The notes beneath the pieces were generated by a model, which was given only the letters and a program-made list of their open reading frames with translations, did not search any database and was not told the DNA's origin. The translations under genes were made by a program, and so were the position numbers. This document shows, one piece after another, positions 47,201 to 56,913 of a stretch of 64,000 nt of DNA; the first letter of the stretch is position 1; the number at the start of each line of letters is the position of its first letter. Source of the DNA: Amoebophrya sp. A120 (Eukaryota > Sar > Dinophyceae > Syndiniales > Amoebophryaceae); assembly GCA_905178155.1 (NCBI GenBank), contig CAJINV010000005.1, positions 5,793,754 through 5,857,753 of the forward strand, given 5' to 3'.

Positions 47201-48336
47201 GTGGATGAAGTGCTCCGCAGGCCTTTGATGTTCGCCTCATGATCTGCAGACTCCTTTACGTTTTTCATCTGATCGTGGCTTGTGTGCCACCAGTAGTTAT
47301 ACGGCTCCTGACCGGGAGCAGGGGAAGTGTTACTTCCAGAAGGACGAGATAAAACATCGAGGCCTTCAAAATAACGGGCTGTAGTTTGTTGCTCGCCTTC
47401 CCCTCTCCTGGTCCTGCTCGTCGTGTCCTTCCCTTTGTAGTTCGTTCTGCCACCTTTGCCCTTGTTCATCCGTGGTGCAGAAGCCCCGCCTGAACTGGTG
47501 TCTTCTGCCCCTCGCTTTCCACTTTCACCGCCGCGACCTCCACCCTTATTTCGACGGGCGCCGCCGTTTGCGGGCCGGTTCGGATGAGAGGAAGACGATG
47601 GGGCCCCCGCGGGCGCTGCTGGTCTTGCATCTACCTGTTCTGACGATGTAGCTGCAAGACGTCGTCCGACGTCACTTCCACCTCGGAGATAGTACCGCTC
47701 AAACTCGTCCTCGTGGTAAAAACCTTGCTCAGCGACAGCAGCACTTGACGAAGAAAGAACTTGGGGAGGAGGCGCAGCTGTCGTGCCAGCAGCTGCTCCA
47801 CCACTACCCATTCCAAGTCCTCCGGATGAAGGCGGAGTTGACATTCCAGTATGTTGTGCATCCGGCGGGCAAACGACGTCCCACCGACCGTAGTGACCCC
47901 GCGGAACAACTACCCGTGGGTAGGACGATGAGCTCGACGTCGCGGCGGTTGGGGTGTTTTGCGTATGATGATCAGGTGCACGACGACTACGCCTTGGGGA
48001 ATTTCTTCCGTAAGTCGTGTAATTCCACCTGTGGTCGTCCCCCCCACTGCTCATACTCCCTCTCCTACTAAACGACGCAGCTGCAGGCTCAGCAGGCTGT
48101 TGAAGGCTGTAGGTGCCGCGCCAATCATAGTTGTTGTCCTGTGCGTGGTCGTGGAAGTTGTGTATCTGCTCCTGCGCAAGATCCTCAAGCCTGCCAGTGG
48201 GTTCTTCACGACGCTCACGATCGTCGTTGTTGCTTCGTGCTTCTTGTTCCGCGTTGCGCGGCTCCTGAGTTGGTCTTCTTCTACCAAACATCAAGGTAGA
48301 GCTTGAGCTACCTCCTCGTCTCCCAAAGAAGACCAT
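38240..48336 (-). CDS. Very large hypothetical protein, 2,587 aa, six introner-like elements
   Basis: Exons 48336-46592, 46373-45713, 45433-45351, 45069-41598, 41361-41272, 41091-40705 and 39595-38240 give 7,764 nt, exactly 2,588 codons. Residues 1-450 are low complexity, with Gly/Arg patches (GGGRGGESGKRG). The most ordered part runs about 550-920: YPKSAGAPHGKQQELRLWNK, then AHYLQKAVFGAKILKFRFNR, KKLYYLYLEDYFWACDEHDW, ALRYAQYLYEKLCRF and VAYLRAAGFDN. The 1,150-residue central exon alternates acidic linkers with short ordered blocks (RFSLQWDALLTEVFTLYTFM). Near 2,120 is HSALRWKNPGSAARFALFKF, and a 28-residue unit (FHPSVFVNCDNFLTKQTAKEQ core) occurs twice around the 39596-40704 element. No signal peptide or membrane segment. 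No family recognised; a structural or scaffold role would be a guess. Confidence 0.65.
39500..40790. repeat. Exonic tandem duplication split by the cargo element
   Basis: The stretch GTTTGCTTCGTCAAAAAG and about 65 following bases occur at 39513-39590 and again at 40705-40780. In protein this is the unit FHPSVFVNCDNFLTKQ. Before insertion the two copies would have been adjacent, so the element landed at the junction of an 80- to 85-bp tandem repeat. Confidence 0.75.
39596..40704. mobile_element. Cargo-bearing introner-like element, family B ends
   Basis: 1,109 bp, exact TSD GTTTG. Ends TATCAAATGTAAAAGTGTC and the inverse, as in 250-bp family B copies. The interior holds about 800 bp of GC-rich sequence (39680-40440) with hairpins built on GCGAAAAAAGTCTGCACCTC (40104 and 40206, plus an inverted copy near 40143). 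The rightmost 200 bp is normal family B. Collapse joins NFLTKQ to TAKEQNLS. Confidence 0.85.
41092..41271. mobile_element. Introner-like element, divergent family A
   Basis: 180 bp; ends TATCGCGTTGCCCAAAAC and TACGCATTACAACAAAAC, both followed by TATCGTAC. TSD AGTTG/AGTCG. Collapse joins IHLTF to NYNHDDFRRFF. Confidence 0.75.
41362..41597. mobile_element. Introner-like element, family G
   Basis: 236 bp, exact TSD CAGAG; ends carry GTTACATTCTCAGCTG and its inverse. Collapse joins ELHSAL to RWKNPGSAARF. Confidence 0.85.
45070..45350. mobile_element. Introner-like element, family B
   Basis: 281 bp, exact TSD ATGGA. One end has a small internal duplication (GGGTCAGGGTCTGG). Collapse joins DMPPLCP to SLVAYLRAAGF. 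Confidence 0.9.
45434..45712. mobile_element. Introner-like element, family C
   Basis: 279 bp; TSD GGGCG/GAGCG; ends TATCCTATGTAAAAACGTCC and TATCCTGTGTAAAAACGTCC. Collapse joins ERNKHR to AQYLYEKLC. Confidence 0.85.
46374..46591. mobile_element. Introner-like element, family F
   Basis: 218 bp, exact TSD AAAAG; end TATGACAGTGCACAACTCCC. Collapse joins CGFQQLF to CDRNGSAVDS. Confidence 0.9.
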
Positions 48337-49795
48337 GCTCCTAGGCTGCCGATTTGATAACTTCTTGATGCCGACTTTCGCCGCCTCCGCCGAGAGTGAG
48401 CCCTCTGGGGGAAAAACTTTATCTTGCCACCTAAGACGCCGTGTACTTATTTCTCACCGAGGAGCCTGGGGCACTAGATTCCGTTCTTGACAAGAGTCTT
48501 CAACCGAGCTGCTCGCCAGCGGTCCTTGTCTTCTTCGACCGCGTTGATGCTGATAGATCTATCATGATTGCCCGATTGTTCGTCTCGACGCCGCCTCCTT
48601 CATCTGCCTTGCGCAAACAGCGAGTTTAGGCGATAACGGGAAGCCGGTGCGTCGAGCAAGTTCTTTGAAATAATTCGCTACAGCGAGCTGTACATTTTCT
48701 CTAGGAGGGTAAGTTCCGCCGTAAACGTTCTTCAATACTTCAGGATCAGGTAGCAAAGCGAAATAAATTCGAGTAGAAAAAACGCGTAAGGGGTATCATC
48801 TTGCTGGTACGTGTTTCGGTCAGGCTGAGCTTTCCTTTCGAAAACTGACGCACAAGAACGTGGAAGCTACTAGTAGTTCCTCCAATTCCACTCGGGAGAT
48901 GTAGTTAGCGGAGCAATTAATACGGATACTATTGCTGGTGATCCATGCACTTGCTTGATCATGCTTGGCACAGCGAACAGGCTGTTTTTATGTTGCCGGT
49001 ATCAGCAAATCATGACAAAACCAAGCTAAAATCGGAAACTTTTCTCCGAGCAGCAGCGATCTCAGTAGACTCGGAGCTACCATCAAAGTGTTGTCTTTAC
49101 TATAGGCGTCTTCTTGCTACAAATCTGAAACCGACGAGATTCAGAGCTGAAAAAAACGGATCATGTATCACTACAGCTCCTGTAGTAACCGAATACTTTC
49201 CTGATCCTGTATAGTGCCGCGTTAGCATTACCGCTTCGTCTTCGTCGTGTGCCCAGCACTGCTGCGTGAACACAAAATACACAACAGGAGCGGCGTGCTT
49301 ACAATAAAGATGACATTGACCGCATCAAGTCGGGTCGTGTGTTTCAATTGCCGATTATCAATTCCGTTGAAGTTCGCACTTCTTGTTCTTTCGGCGGGGG
49401 GCGGTCAAGAAACTGTTACTTAATTACATAAGTATCAATGTCACTTCTTCAGGTTCACAATCACTTCCTGAAACGCTTGAGAAAAGTGAAAATCCATAGA
49501 GTGGCGCGCAATTCTTATGCAGATCTTGTGAGACATGGGGACAAAGACAAACTAGTTAGAGGTGATGGGGTAGAGAAAGTAGAAATCGTCGTAGAGGAAA
49601 TGGAAAAACACAGATACCTCCTGTAAAGAATGCGATATAAGAATCATAAAAGAGACAGTTTTTAAAGTCCTGTATTTGTTTATGCAGTGTTCGTTCTTAC
49701 GGCTATTACACATTATGCCGAAGGCAGCCGATTCCAAAATTTGCAGCATTACAAAATCTGGCAACTTCTTCAACAAAATGACCAAAATCAGCTTC
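48337..49795. other. Intergenic spacer with a small open frame
   Basis: About 1.46 kb. A minus-strand frame at 48756-48562 (LPDPEVLKNVYGGTYPP, then LAVANYFKELARRTG) has non-repetitive, protein-like composition and might be a short gene or orphan exon, but has no family match I recognise. The rest shows nothing. Confidence 0.35.
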
Positions 49796-52294
49796 TCATC
49801 GCCCCCGCAGTCCCGAGATGTTTGGCGCCTTCCGTACCATCGGAGCCATGGGCTTCGTCGGATCAAAAGGATCTGCACCCTCGGAAATCCCGCTGTCGCG
49901 AAAGTTCATCGATGAAGTCGACACGACCGATCCCTCGGGCAGTCTGATCTTGGTTTGCCCGACGTCAAACCCTTTGTTCCTCGCCCTATTCGCTTCCGGA
50001 GAGACAACCTGTACCGATACTGTATTAGTATTGCTAAACGCCGTCCTCCGCTCTTGCTCATCGTCGTTATTTGCCGTGAAGCTGATCGGAGCGCCCTGTT
50101 GCGGGATCATGTTACTCCCTTTATTTTCACGAGGACCTCCTGCTCGCGATGGCAAATTTTGCATCGCCGTCTGCGGTCGGGTTGCTCGGACTGCAGCTTG
50201 TGCAGCAGCTCCATTGACCGCTCCATTTGACCCGCCGCCAGTCGTGCGGTTGGTCGGCAGGTAGTTGAATTTCACCTTGCTCCCTGCAGACCGGGCTTGC
50301 TGTTGCTGCCGAACTACGGAGGCCTTGGATAGTGCGGGGGACGCTGCAGCCGACGAGAGACCGTTATTAATACGGGAAGTAGACGAGGGCCCTTGTGCTT
50401 GTCCTGCTCTATTGTTGCCCATGATATTGCCCCCTGCCGTTCCGGTGCGGGAGGCCACGCTGGCTTCATGCTCCTGGGGGGCAGAAGACCTGAGGAAGTA
50501 AAAAATTTTTAGTTTTCTCTGATTGATAAAAGTTATTTACCACTTCGAGAGAACAAGCTGACGCCAAGCTAGGTGCTTGGCGTCTTCAGGCTAACAGCGC
50601 CTCACCAGATTCAAGCACGAGGATATTGAGAAGAACACGAGGCGGACTACTTCAAAACCGCAGTTTGAGCAGCACGGCGTCAACTTTATACACGTTTTAC
50701 CTGTTGATTCCATCAAATCCCGCGGAAGCAGCTCCCGGGGCATCTTGGTGCTGCCCTCCGGCGGTAGTGGTTGGCACGGCATGGGCGTGCGGATGCTGCC
50801 AAGAAGGATAAGCCGTGGACAATTCCACACTATTCACGTTAGTGACACCGTTAGCACCAGCACTATGACCATGGTGCTCAAGCCCTGCTCCACCAACGTT
50901 TTTACTGTGTAAATGCACCGCTTTCTCAATGTGTTGATGCACGTTGACCGCCGCGGATCCGAACAAAGTGGCATTACCGCCGGCATTGTTTATTCCCGCA
51001 TTTCCACCCGCATTTCTCTCAAACTGCAATTCCGCGGACGGACTAAGCCCCCTAGACGCTACTAACGCCTTTCGCATCAACAAGAAGTTATCGACTTCCG
51101 GCTCTAAGCTGTTCGCTTTCACCACCCGCATGCCGAGAGATAATTCTAGCCGTTCTTGATCCACGATGGCGTTCGCTTTTTTGGTCCGTTCCAATTTGTG
51201 CTTCAAAATTTTCAGCTCACTCGCCTTTCTCGTGTTTTTTTCGCCGAAAGTGTGTTTCGTTTCGTTCACCTTCATATGCATTGCAAAAGTATCGTACTCG
51301 TATAAACGCATGACAAATTTCTTCAGCATGAGAGATAAAATTTGTAATGCGGATTTACCTTAAAAAGAAGATTTGTAATGCATGATTGCAATACGAGTAC
51401 GATACTTTTGCACAGGATACTTCTTCGCGAGGAGTTCGATTTCTTCCTCGATTTGCTCCTCCTTCTCGAGCAGTTGCTCCAACTCGATTTGCATGTCGGG
51501 GAGTTCCTGTTGCTCCAGATGATGGATTATGCAACACAAATTTATTCCCGTACATGTACCATATGCATGACAATAAACTTCGCTGAAAACTTGGAGCGTC
51601 AAAGTTGGCATGCTGACCAAGATTGAAGGCAAGTTTTGTCATGCAGAAGCAGCATTTGTACGTATACGGGAAATTATTTACTGTGGATATGGATCTCCTG
51701 CTGAATTTGTTTCACCTGGTGCTGGAGTGTTAGAAAAGACTGTATCAAAATGAAAAATCCTCCCACCCCATATCAAAACGGAAATTTGTGATGCTGATTT
51801 GGGGCCACAAATCAGCTTTGTATTGCAGAGAGGCACTGCGGCCAGGACCCCAGGCTAGGTAGAGGCGCACGTGTCTAGCTGTTCAGCATGGCAAACGACT
51901 CCCCTTTAGGCCCAGCAGCATGGCAAATTGCTTTCATAATGGGGCGGAAGCTTCTGCCCTTGTCTTCTTGCAAGACAGATGTGATTTGTGACCTCAAATC
52001 CGCAACACAAATTTTTCTAAACTTACCTTTTCAATATGGGGAGGGGGGATTTTTCCTCTCAATAGACTGCTGCTGCTGCTCCTTGTTTGATCCGGAGGAG
52101 GAGGAACGGCGACGAGCACCTTGGAGGGGGGAGGAGTTGTGGTGGGCGTCTTGAATATCGCCAGCACTGTCTAAATCTTGGTCTTGGGCAAGCACGTTCT
52201 GGGCGCGCATCGTCCGGGCACCTGTTTTCGCGCGCACAGCGTGGCTATGTCCGGCAGCGGGGGACGCGAGTTGGTGTTGCTGGCGGTGGAGCAT
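49796..52294 (-). CDS. Coiled-coil protein, 547 aa
   Basis: Exons 52294-52065, 51742-51690, 51527-51420, 51274-50701 and 50489-49796 sum to 1,644 nt (548 codons) after three TSD collapses and one GT-AG intron (CAACAG|GTAAAA to CCTCAG). Residues 1-80 are Ser/Gln-rich. From about 85 to 200 heptads are clear: LQHQVKQIQQEIHHLEQQEL, IELEQLLEKEEQIEEEIELL, SELKILKHKLERTKK, DQERLELSLGM. This domain spans three element junctions and is continuous only after their removal. A conserved-looking block (LEPEVDNFLLMRKALVASRG) follows, then an Asn/Gly/Ala-rich region and a tail with TKIRLPEGSV and DPFDPTKPMAPMV. No membrane segment. A cytoskeletal or flagellar role is possible but unproven. Confidence 0.75.
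50490..50700 (-). other. Canonical GT-AG intron
   Basis: 211 bp with donor CAACAG|GTAAAA and acceptor TTACTTCCTCAG. It joins GFDGIN-R-SSAPQEHEAS. It has no inverted ends and no TSD, so it is a conventional intron. Confidence 0.85.
51275..51419. mobile_element. Introner-like element, family A
   Basis: 145 bp; TSD CTTCA/CTTCT; ends TATGCATTGCAAAAGTATCG and TATCCTGTGCAAAAGTATCG. Collapse joins IELLAM to KVNETKHTF. Confidence 0.9.
51528..51689. mobile_element. Introner-like element, family J
   Basis: 162 bp, exact TSD TGGAT. Shares TTCCCGTACATGTAC-like ends with the element at 57151-57362. Collapse joins QQEIH to HLEQQELPD. Confidence 0.85.
51743..52064. mobile_element. Introner-like element, family D
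   Basis: 322 bp, exact TSD GACTG; ends with AAATCCTCCCACCCCATAT. Strongly similar, in inverted orientation, to 60636-60957. Collapse joins KEQQQQS to FLTLQHQ. Confidence 0.9.
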
Positions 52295-53860
52295 GATTTT
52301 TTACTTATTCTCTTGATGGAGAACGGGGGTGTAGAATACTTCACTGCCTCCAATTGCTTCACAATCGCGGGGGCTTTGCTTCTATCGTTCACACTGGAGA
52401 AGTAGAAGTAGTAGTACTAGCGGTACTAGTTGCAAGTTTATCGTCAAGGCAGATCTACTAGAGGAATGTGTGCGAATTTTGTGTAATTATCAAAGTAGAG
52501 GGGGGAAGAAGTACTTAAACGAAAGAAGGACTTGAATTCCTCCGGATAAGGTGCCTTTACGTCAAAGTAGGTCTTGGGAAATGTGAGAATCTGTGACAAC
52601 GAATAAATGTGGTTGTGTCCTCGTCTGGGTCTAGCTTGTTCGCTAAAGGGCTGGGCTTCTTATGGTCGACTACCTTACTCTTCGAAAACTGAGACTTGAA
52701 TTTGATTGTTTGTAGGTGGGCATAGCAACGGATAGGAGTACATACGCCACGCCAGGCGGAAGCTAACGGTCTGCTGATCATCCGCGACGAAGATCCTAAG
52801 GGCGGACGTCGAAAACAGGAGTTACACGACAAGAACGACGAGCTGGTAGATCGTGTACTAGTAGCATCAAAGTCTAGAGAATACTTAAATGACTACGGAA
52901 AGTAGGACGAACATTGTAAGTACTACGCAATCACGACAAGAATGAACGATGCACGATGAACGTGAACGTACGACCACGAAAGAGTCAACAGGTGTGGTGA
53001 ATGGGAAAAACAAGCTTTGGGGGCTCACGCTGGACGTACAGGCACGATGAAAGTCCGCTGATGTGACTGCCCACATACCGAAAACGAATGATGCAACACC
53101 GAGCTAAATGGACGCAGCAGGCCGTGCAACTACAACAATAACAAAAGCACCACATTATAGCCCAAAAAGAACATCTGGCTATGGCTGATCGTTTACCTCC
53201 GATTAAGGGCGGCCTCCAGGAGCATGCTTGCTTTTCCTTTTCGCATGTTTGAAGTCGTAGCGACTGCTCCGTCAAGTAAGTCCAGCGCAAATCGTCCGAA
53301 AAGCAAACAGGATGAAGATTCCTCTCTTGTTTTCCTTCATCTTTCACTTTCTTTTCTTTTTGCGCTGCGCTCTACTTCAGTGAGGGTTACTCGGGCAGAA
53401 CTACAGTTTGACTTTGGGGGTTATAATACTTTGCAAACAAAATAATACGGACGCGGGACATCTTGTTGTAAAGGAAGCAACGCACGAATTCTGGCCCGGA
53501 AAAGGGATACTTTTCCTCCATTTTACGACAATACCAGCTGCGATAAAAATTGCAATCTTTTTATGACATCAGCAACAAACTTTAGCTTTGTTTGCTGCCC
53601 TCTTTTTCTTTGTTCTCGGAATTGTGATGCGACTATCTAAAAAATAAAAAGCCTTAAATAACATGGTAGAAAGCAAAACACCGCCCAACAACTATTTGTT
53701 CTAGCAGAGAGGGCAAAAGGTTGTAATAAGAGCCGACTTGGTGTGTCGAAGCTCTTCTTCGTGTTCTTTGATGTATTCGAAACACAAACAAGTAAAGTAA
53801 AACCACCAACAAGCTACAATACTAGGCGCGATTCATCCACGTCTTTGTCCTCCCGCCCGT
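52295..53860. other. Intergenic spacer
   Basis: About 1.57 kb between co-directional genes. Short open frames on both strands have no support. Contains the presumed promoter of the coiled-coil gene; no recognisable motif. Confidence 0.4.
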
Positions 53861-55824
53861 TCACGCCTGGGCCGCCGCGGCCACCTATCCTGTGCAAAAG
53901 TATCGTATTGCATTTATGCATTACAAATCTCTTTCTCAAGGTAAATCAGCATTACAAATTAAATTTGTAATGCTGGGGGAATTTGTAATGCATTTATACG
54001 AATACGATGCTTTTGCAATTCATACCACCGCCGCGCCGCCCATGCAGAAGCAGAACACGATTATGCAATGCAAAAGCATCGTACTCGTACGAATTGTAAC
54101 CATGCATTACAAATCTTAGTCCTTAGCCAAATCAGCATTACAAGTTGCATTTTTGTTCTTGGAAAAATTTGTCATGCAATGACTACTAGAACTAGTACGA
54201 TACTTTTGCAATGCATAACGATGACGCCAATGCAACAGAGAAGAGGGATCAGGGTGAGCCAAATGATCATGCAGTAGCACTGGTAGGCCAACGCTTCGAC
54301 GCTGGCGTTCCACGCGTCGAGCGCCGCGATGTACTCCGGGTCATTGACGTATGGATGTGTCAGGATTGAAATCGACAAAGTTGAAATGATTTGCCATGCA
54401 TAAAATGCAAGGCATGCAGTGCCTGTGTTGCCGGGATGGCGAGTGAGGCAGATTGTGAGCCTATTTAAGAAGCACGACAAAAGCAGTCTTCTGTGCCCAA
54501 ACAGCATGACAAATTGGATTTCGGTGCGCCGAAAATTTGTCATGCGCCGCTTGGAAATTGGTCTTCCAACTGGTAGCCATGTTATGCATGGCAAATCATT
54601 TCAACTTTGTCGATTTCAAACCTGACGCTTCCATATCACGCCAAGTGCGTAAGCACTCGGGTCGGGTTCCGTCTTGGCGAGCAAGGTGTCACCATCGATA
54701 ACCGCATCAACATCCGAGTCAGCACGAAGATGCTTTTTGTTTTGCACAACTGCTGTCGAACTCTTCGCACCTTCGGCGGTTTCATGCTTCTATCATGCGG
54801 AAAAAAAGAAAAACCGTCCCCACCTCCGCAGAGCTGTGGCCATGCACATTTCGATTTATTGCAACTAGTGGAACTGGAACACTTGTAAAAATGCGCATGC
54901 TCCCACGACCTATGAGACGAGGCATTTCTGGTTGTGTGTTGGTACTATATGCTGTAAACAGGACATTTGATCATGCGGCCGTCGGTGCTAAGAAAAGGAC
55001 CAGCACCACTGTGGTGCGCGACTCTCACAAGCACTTGGTGATCTTTTGCGCTGCAGATTTGTTCCCATTATGAACACTCTGATCGTGTGGGGACGGCGCT
55101 TTTAAACATTTTACACAGGATAGCTTTTGCCCCATAATCATCGTCGCCAGCGCCTGCTGCTCCTGCAAGTTCTTTTTCGCTTTGTTCATGGACAAAACCT
55201 TGCTCATATCAAAGAAAAAAGTGTCAACGTTAAAAACGGTTTTCACAGATTGCAGCTATGCATGACAAGTTTTGCCTAGCATGCGTGCTATGCAATACAA
55301 ATTGAAATTTGGCCAGCTTTTCTGATGCATTTAGCATTACTGCATCACAAATTAATTTCGTTAACATTAACAGTTTTTCCAGGGATAGCTCACGACATTC
55401 ACACTTTCCTTGTTCGACGCGCCCAGTTTTTTTGTCCCAGCCCGACCAGCTTTGTTCATCGCTTCTTCAACAGCCGTTTTCTTCGTAGCCGTCGCGTGGG
55501 AGTGGTCCAAGACGAGTTTGGATGTACCCATAGACATATGCAGTGCAAAAGTATCGCACTCGTATAAATTGCATGACAAATTTGCTCAGCACTACAAATG
55601 AAACTTCTCATGCTGATTTACCTTGAGATAAAGATTTGTAATGCATCATGACTGCAAGAATTACGACGAGTACGATACTTTTGCACAGGATAAGACAGCG
55701 CATTGGCGGTGCCGAGGAAATGTTGAGAGGTTCCACCCGCGATCGCGAGGAGCAAGAACAGTCGCCTTGACGAAGAGCAACTGGATGCAACCGCGGAGAA
55801 AAACGTCGCGGGTAATAAAGCCAT
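53861..55824 (-). CDS. Type I membrane protein with Cys-rich anchor, 227 aa (paralogue 1)
   Basis: Seven exons (55824-55693, 55536-55388, 55206-55123, 54790-54636, 54349-54218, 54061-54025, 53885-53861) give 684 nt, 228 codons, with six elements in under 2 kb. The N-terminus MALLPATFFSAVASS ... RRLFLLLAIAGG is a signal peptide. A charged luminal part follows (KVLSMNKAKKNLQEQQAL, LRADSDVDAVIDGDTLL). Then the block TEPDPSAYALGVNDPEYIAA, a Cys-containing membrane segment (CYCMIIWLTLIPLLCCIGVI, then VFCFC) and a short Ala-rich tail. The neighbour at 56914-58458 shares EPDPSxYxxGxxDPxYI, the IPLLxxIG membrane core and Cys-rich end, so they are tandem paralogues. Location (secretory membrane or surface) is inferred. 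Confidence 0.75.
53886..54024. mobile_element. Introner-like element, family A
   Basis: 139 bp, exact TSD CCACC. Collapse joins MGGAAV to AAAAQA and stop. Confidence 0.9.
54062..54217. mobile_element. Introner-like element, family A
   Basis: 156 bp, exact TSD ACGAT. Both ends are TATGCA(A/T)TGCAAAAG. Collapse joins LCCIGV to IVFCFC, inside the membrane segment. Only 37 bp from the previous element. Confidence 0.9.
54350..54635. mobile_element. Introner-like element, family H
   Basis: 286 bp; TSD TGACG/TCACG. Ends TATGGATGTGTCAGGATTG and TATGGAAGCGTCAGGTTTG, then AAATCGACAAAG. Collapse joins AYALGV to NDPEYIAAL. Confidence 0.85.
54791..55122. mobile_element. Introner-like element, family C
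   Basis: 332 bp; TSD GCTTC/GCTTT; ends TATCATGCGGAAAAAAAG and TATCCTGTGTAAAATG, both leading to CCGTCCCCAC. Collapse joins IMGQK to HETAEGAKSS. Confidence 0.8.
55207..55387. mobile_element. Introner-like element, family Q
   Basis: 181 bp, exact TSD GCTCA; ends TATCAAAGAAAAAAGTGTC and TATCCCTGGAAAAACTG. Collapse joins ESVNVVS to KVLSMNKA. Confidence 0.8.
55537..55692. mobile_element. Introner-like element, family A
   Basis: 156 bp, exact TSD AGACA. Collapse joins GTANALS to MGTSKLVLD, just after the signal peptide region. Confidence 0.9.
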
Positions 55825-56913
55825 GGTTTCTTAATTTTCTATTGTGCAGGAGAAGGACGACGGGGTGCGCTTTGTTTTTTCGAAATTTTTCCTGAGTGTT
55901 TCAAAAAAGCTTGGACTTCCGGGAAAGGGAGGAGGGACTACAACGGTGAAGTAGACAAGACCCTGTCAATATTGGTACATGACGAAGCATCTTCGCGGAC
56001 GAGAAACATCACGCTGTTGATACTTAGCAACACCTCCATATCATTTTTGCAGTGGTGGCACACGAGGACGAGCCGACAACAAACGAGAACCGACGAAAAC
56101 GCAACTGTGCAGAGGGGCAAAATTAAAATTTCCTTCGGTAGCACGACTACAGAGCAGGATGAAAACATGTTGGAGGTCACCTTCGCCCGACCTTTCATAC
56201 AACGAATCTTCAAACGGCTCTAACTCTATTAGAAGCGAAGAACGCGAAGTTGTACGAAAATGAAAAGAACGAACCGAATTCATGCGCTTTCTTCTGGTTT
56301 TCTGTAGTTACCATACTGACGCTGACGAGGATTTGAAATTGGCGATCATCTGACAAAAAAAAATGCAGTTTCCTATTTGGACGAGACGGTGATGCCTGTG
56401 AACAGAAGTTCAGGTCTGCTTTCCGAGTCGCTATCGAGGCGTGTCAAGGCAAATTATGCCTGCCTGGCACGAGTTGTCAAAGCTGACCTCACAAAGAAAA
56501 AGAATTAGAAATATCGTACTGATGTTTGCTCACAAATAAATCCGGATGTTTCATCTGTTGATGAAAGCAAGAACTCATCTTCATGTTGACCGCGGCGGTC
56601 ATGCGGATATGTTCATGGAATTAAAAAGCACTTTGATGTTCGGAAGGAAACCAATCTCGTCAGAAGGAAGAATAGAGACAAGAAAGTCGAGAAAGCTCTG
56701 TAATGTCGTGTAGCAAATGCAAATGCACTTGCTACGATGATAATGAAAATAACTATCTGATGTAAGACCGTCATTCACTTTCAGTTCTGCAAGATACTGA
56801 AGGTTCGTAAATTTATCCAATGAAAATAAAGCGGAAACAGAAACAAATTTAGGAATAAGTGGCTGCGGATATTAGAAGAAACTACAGCTCTTATTCAGAC
56901 ACCGCCTTCACGT
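55825..56913. other. Intergenic spacer
   Basis: About 1.1 kb between the two paralogues. No coding support on either strand and no inverted-repeat element. Confidence 0.45.

Noticed and set aside
49818-50264. Plus-strand 148-aa open frame
   Set aside because: Antisense to the last exon of the coiled-coil gene and without independent support.
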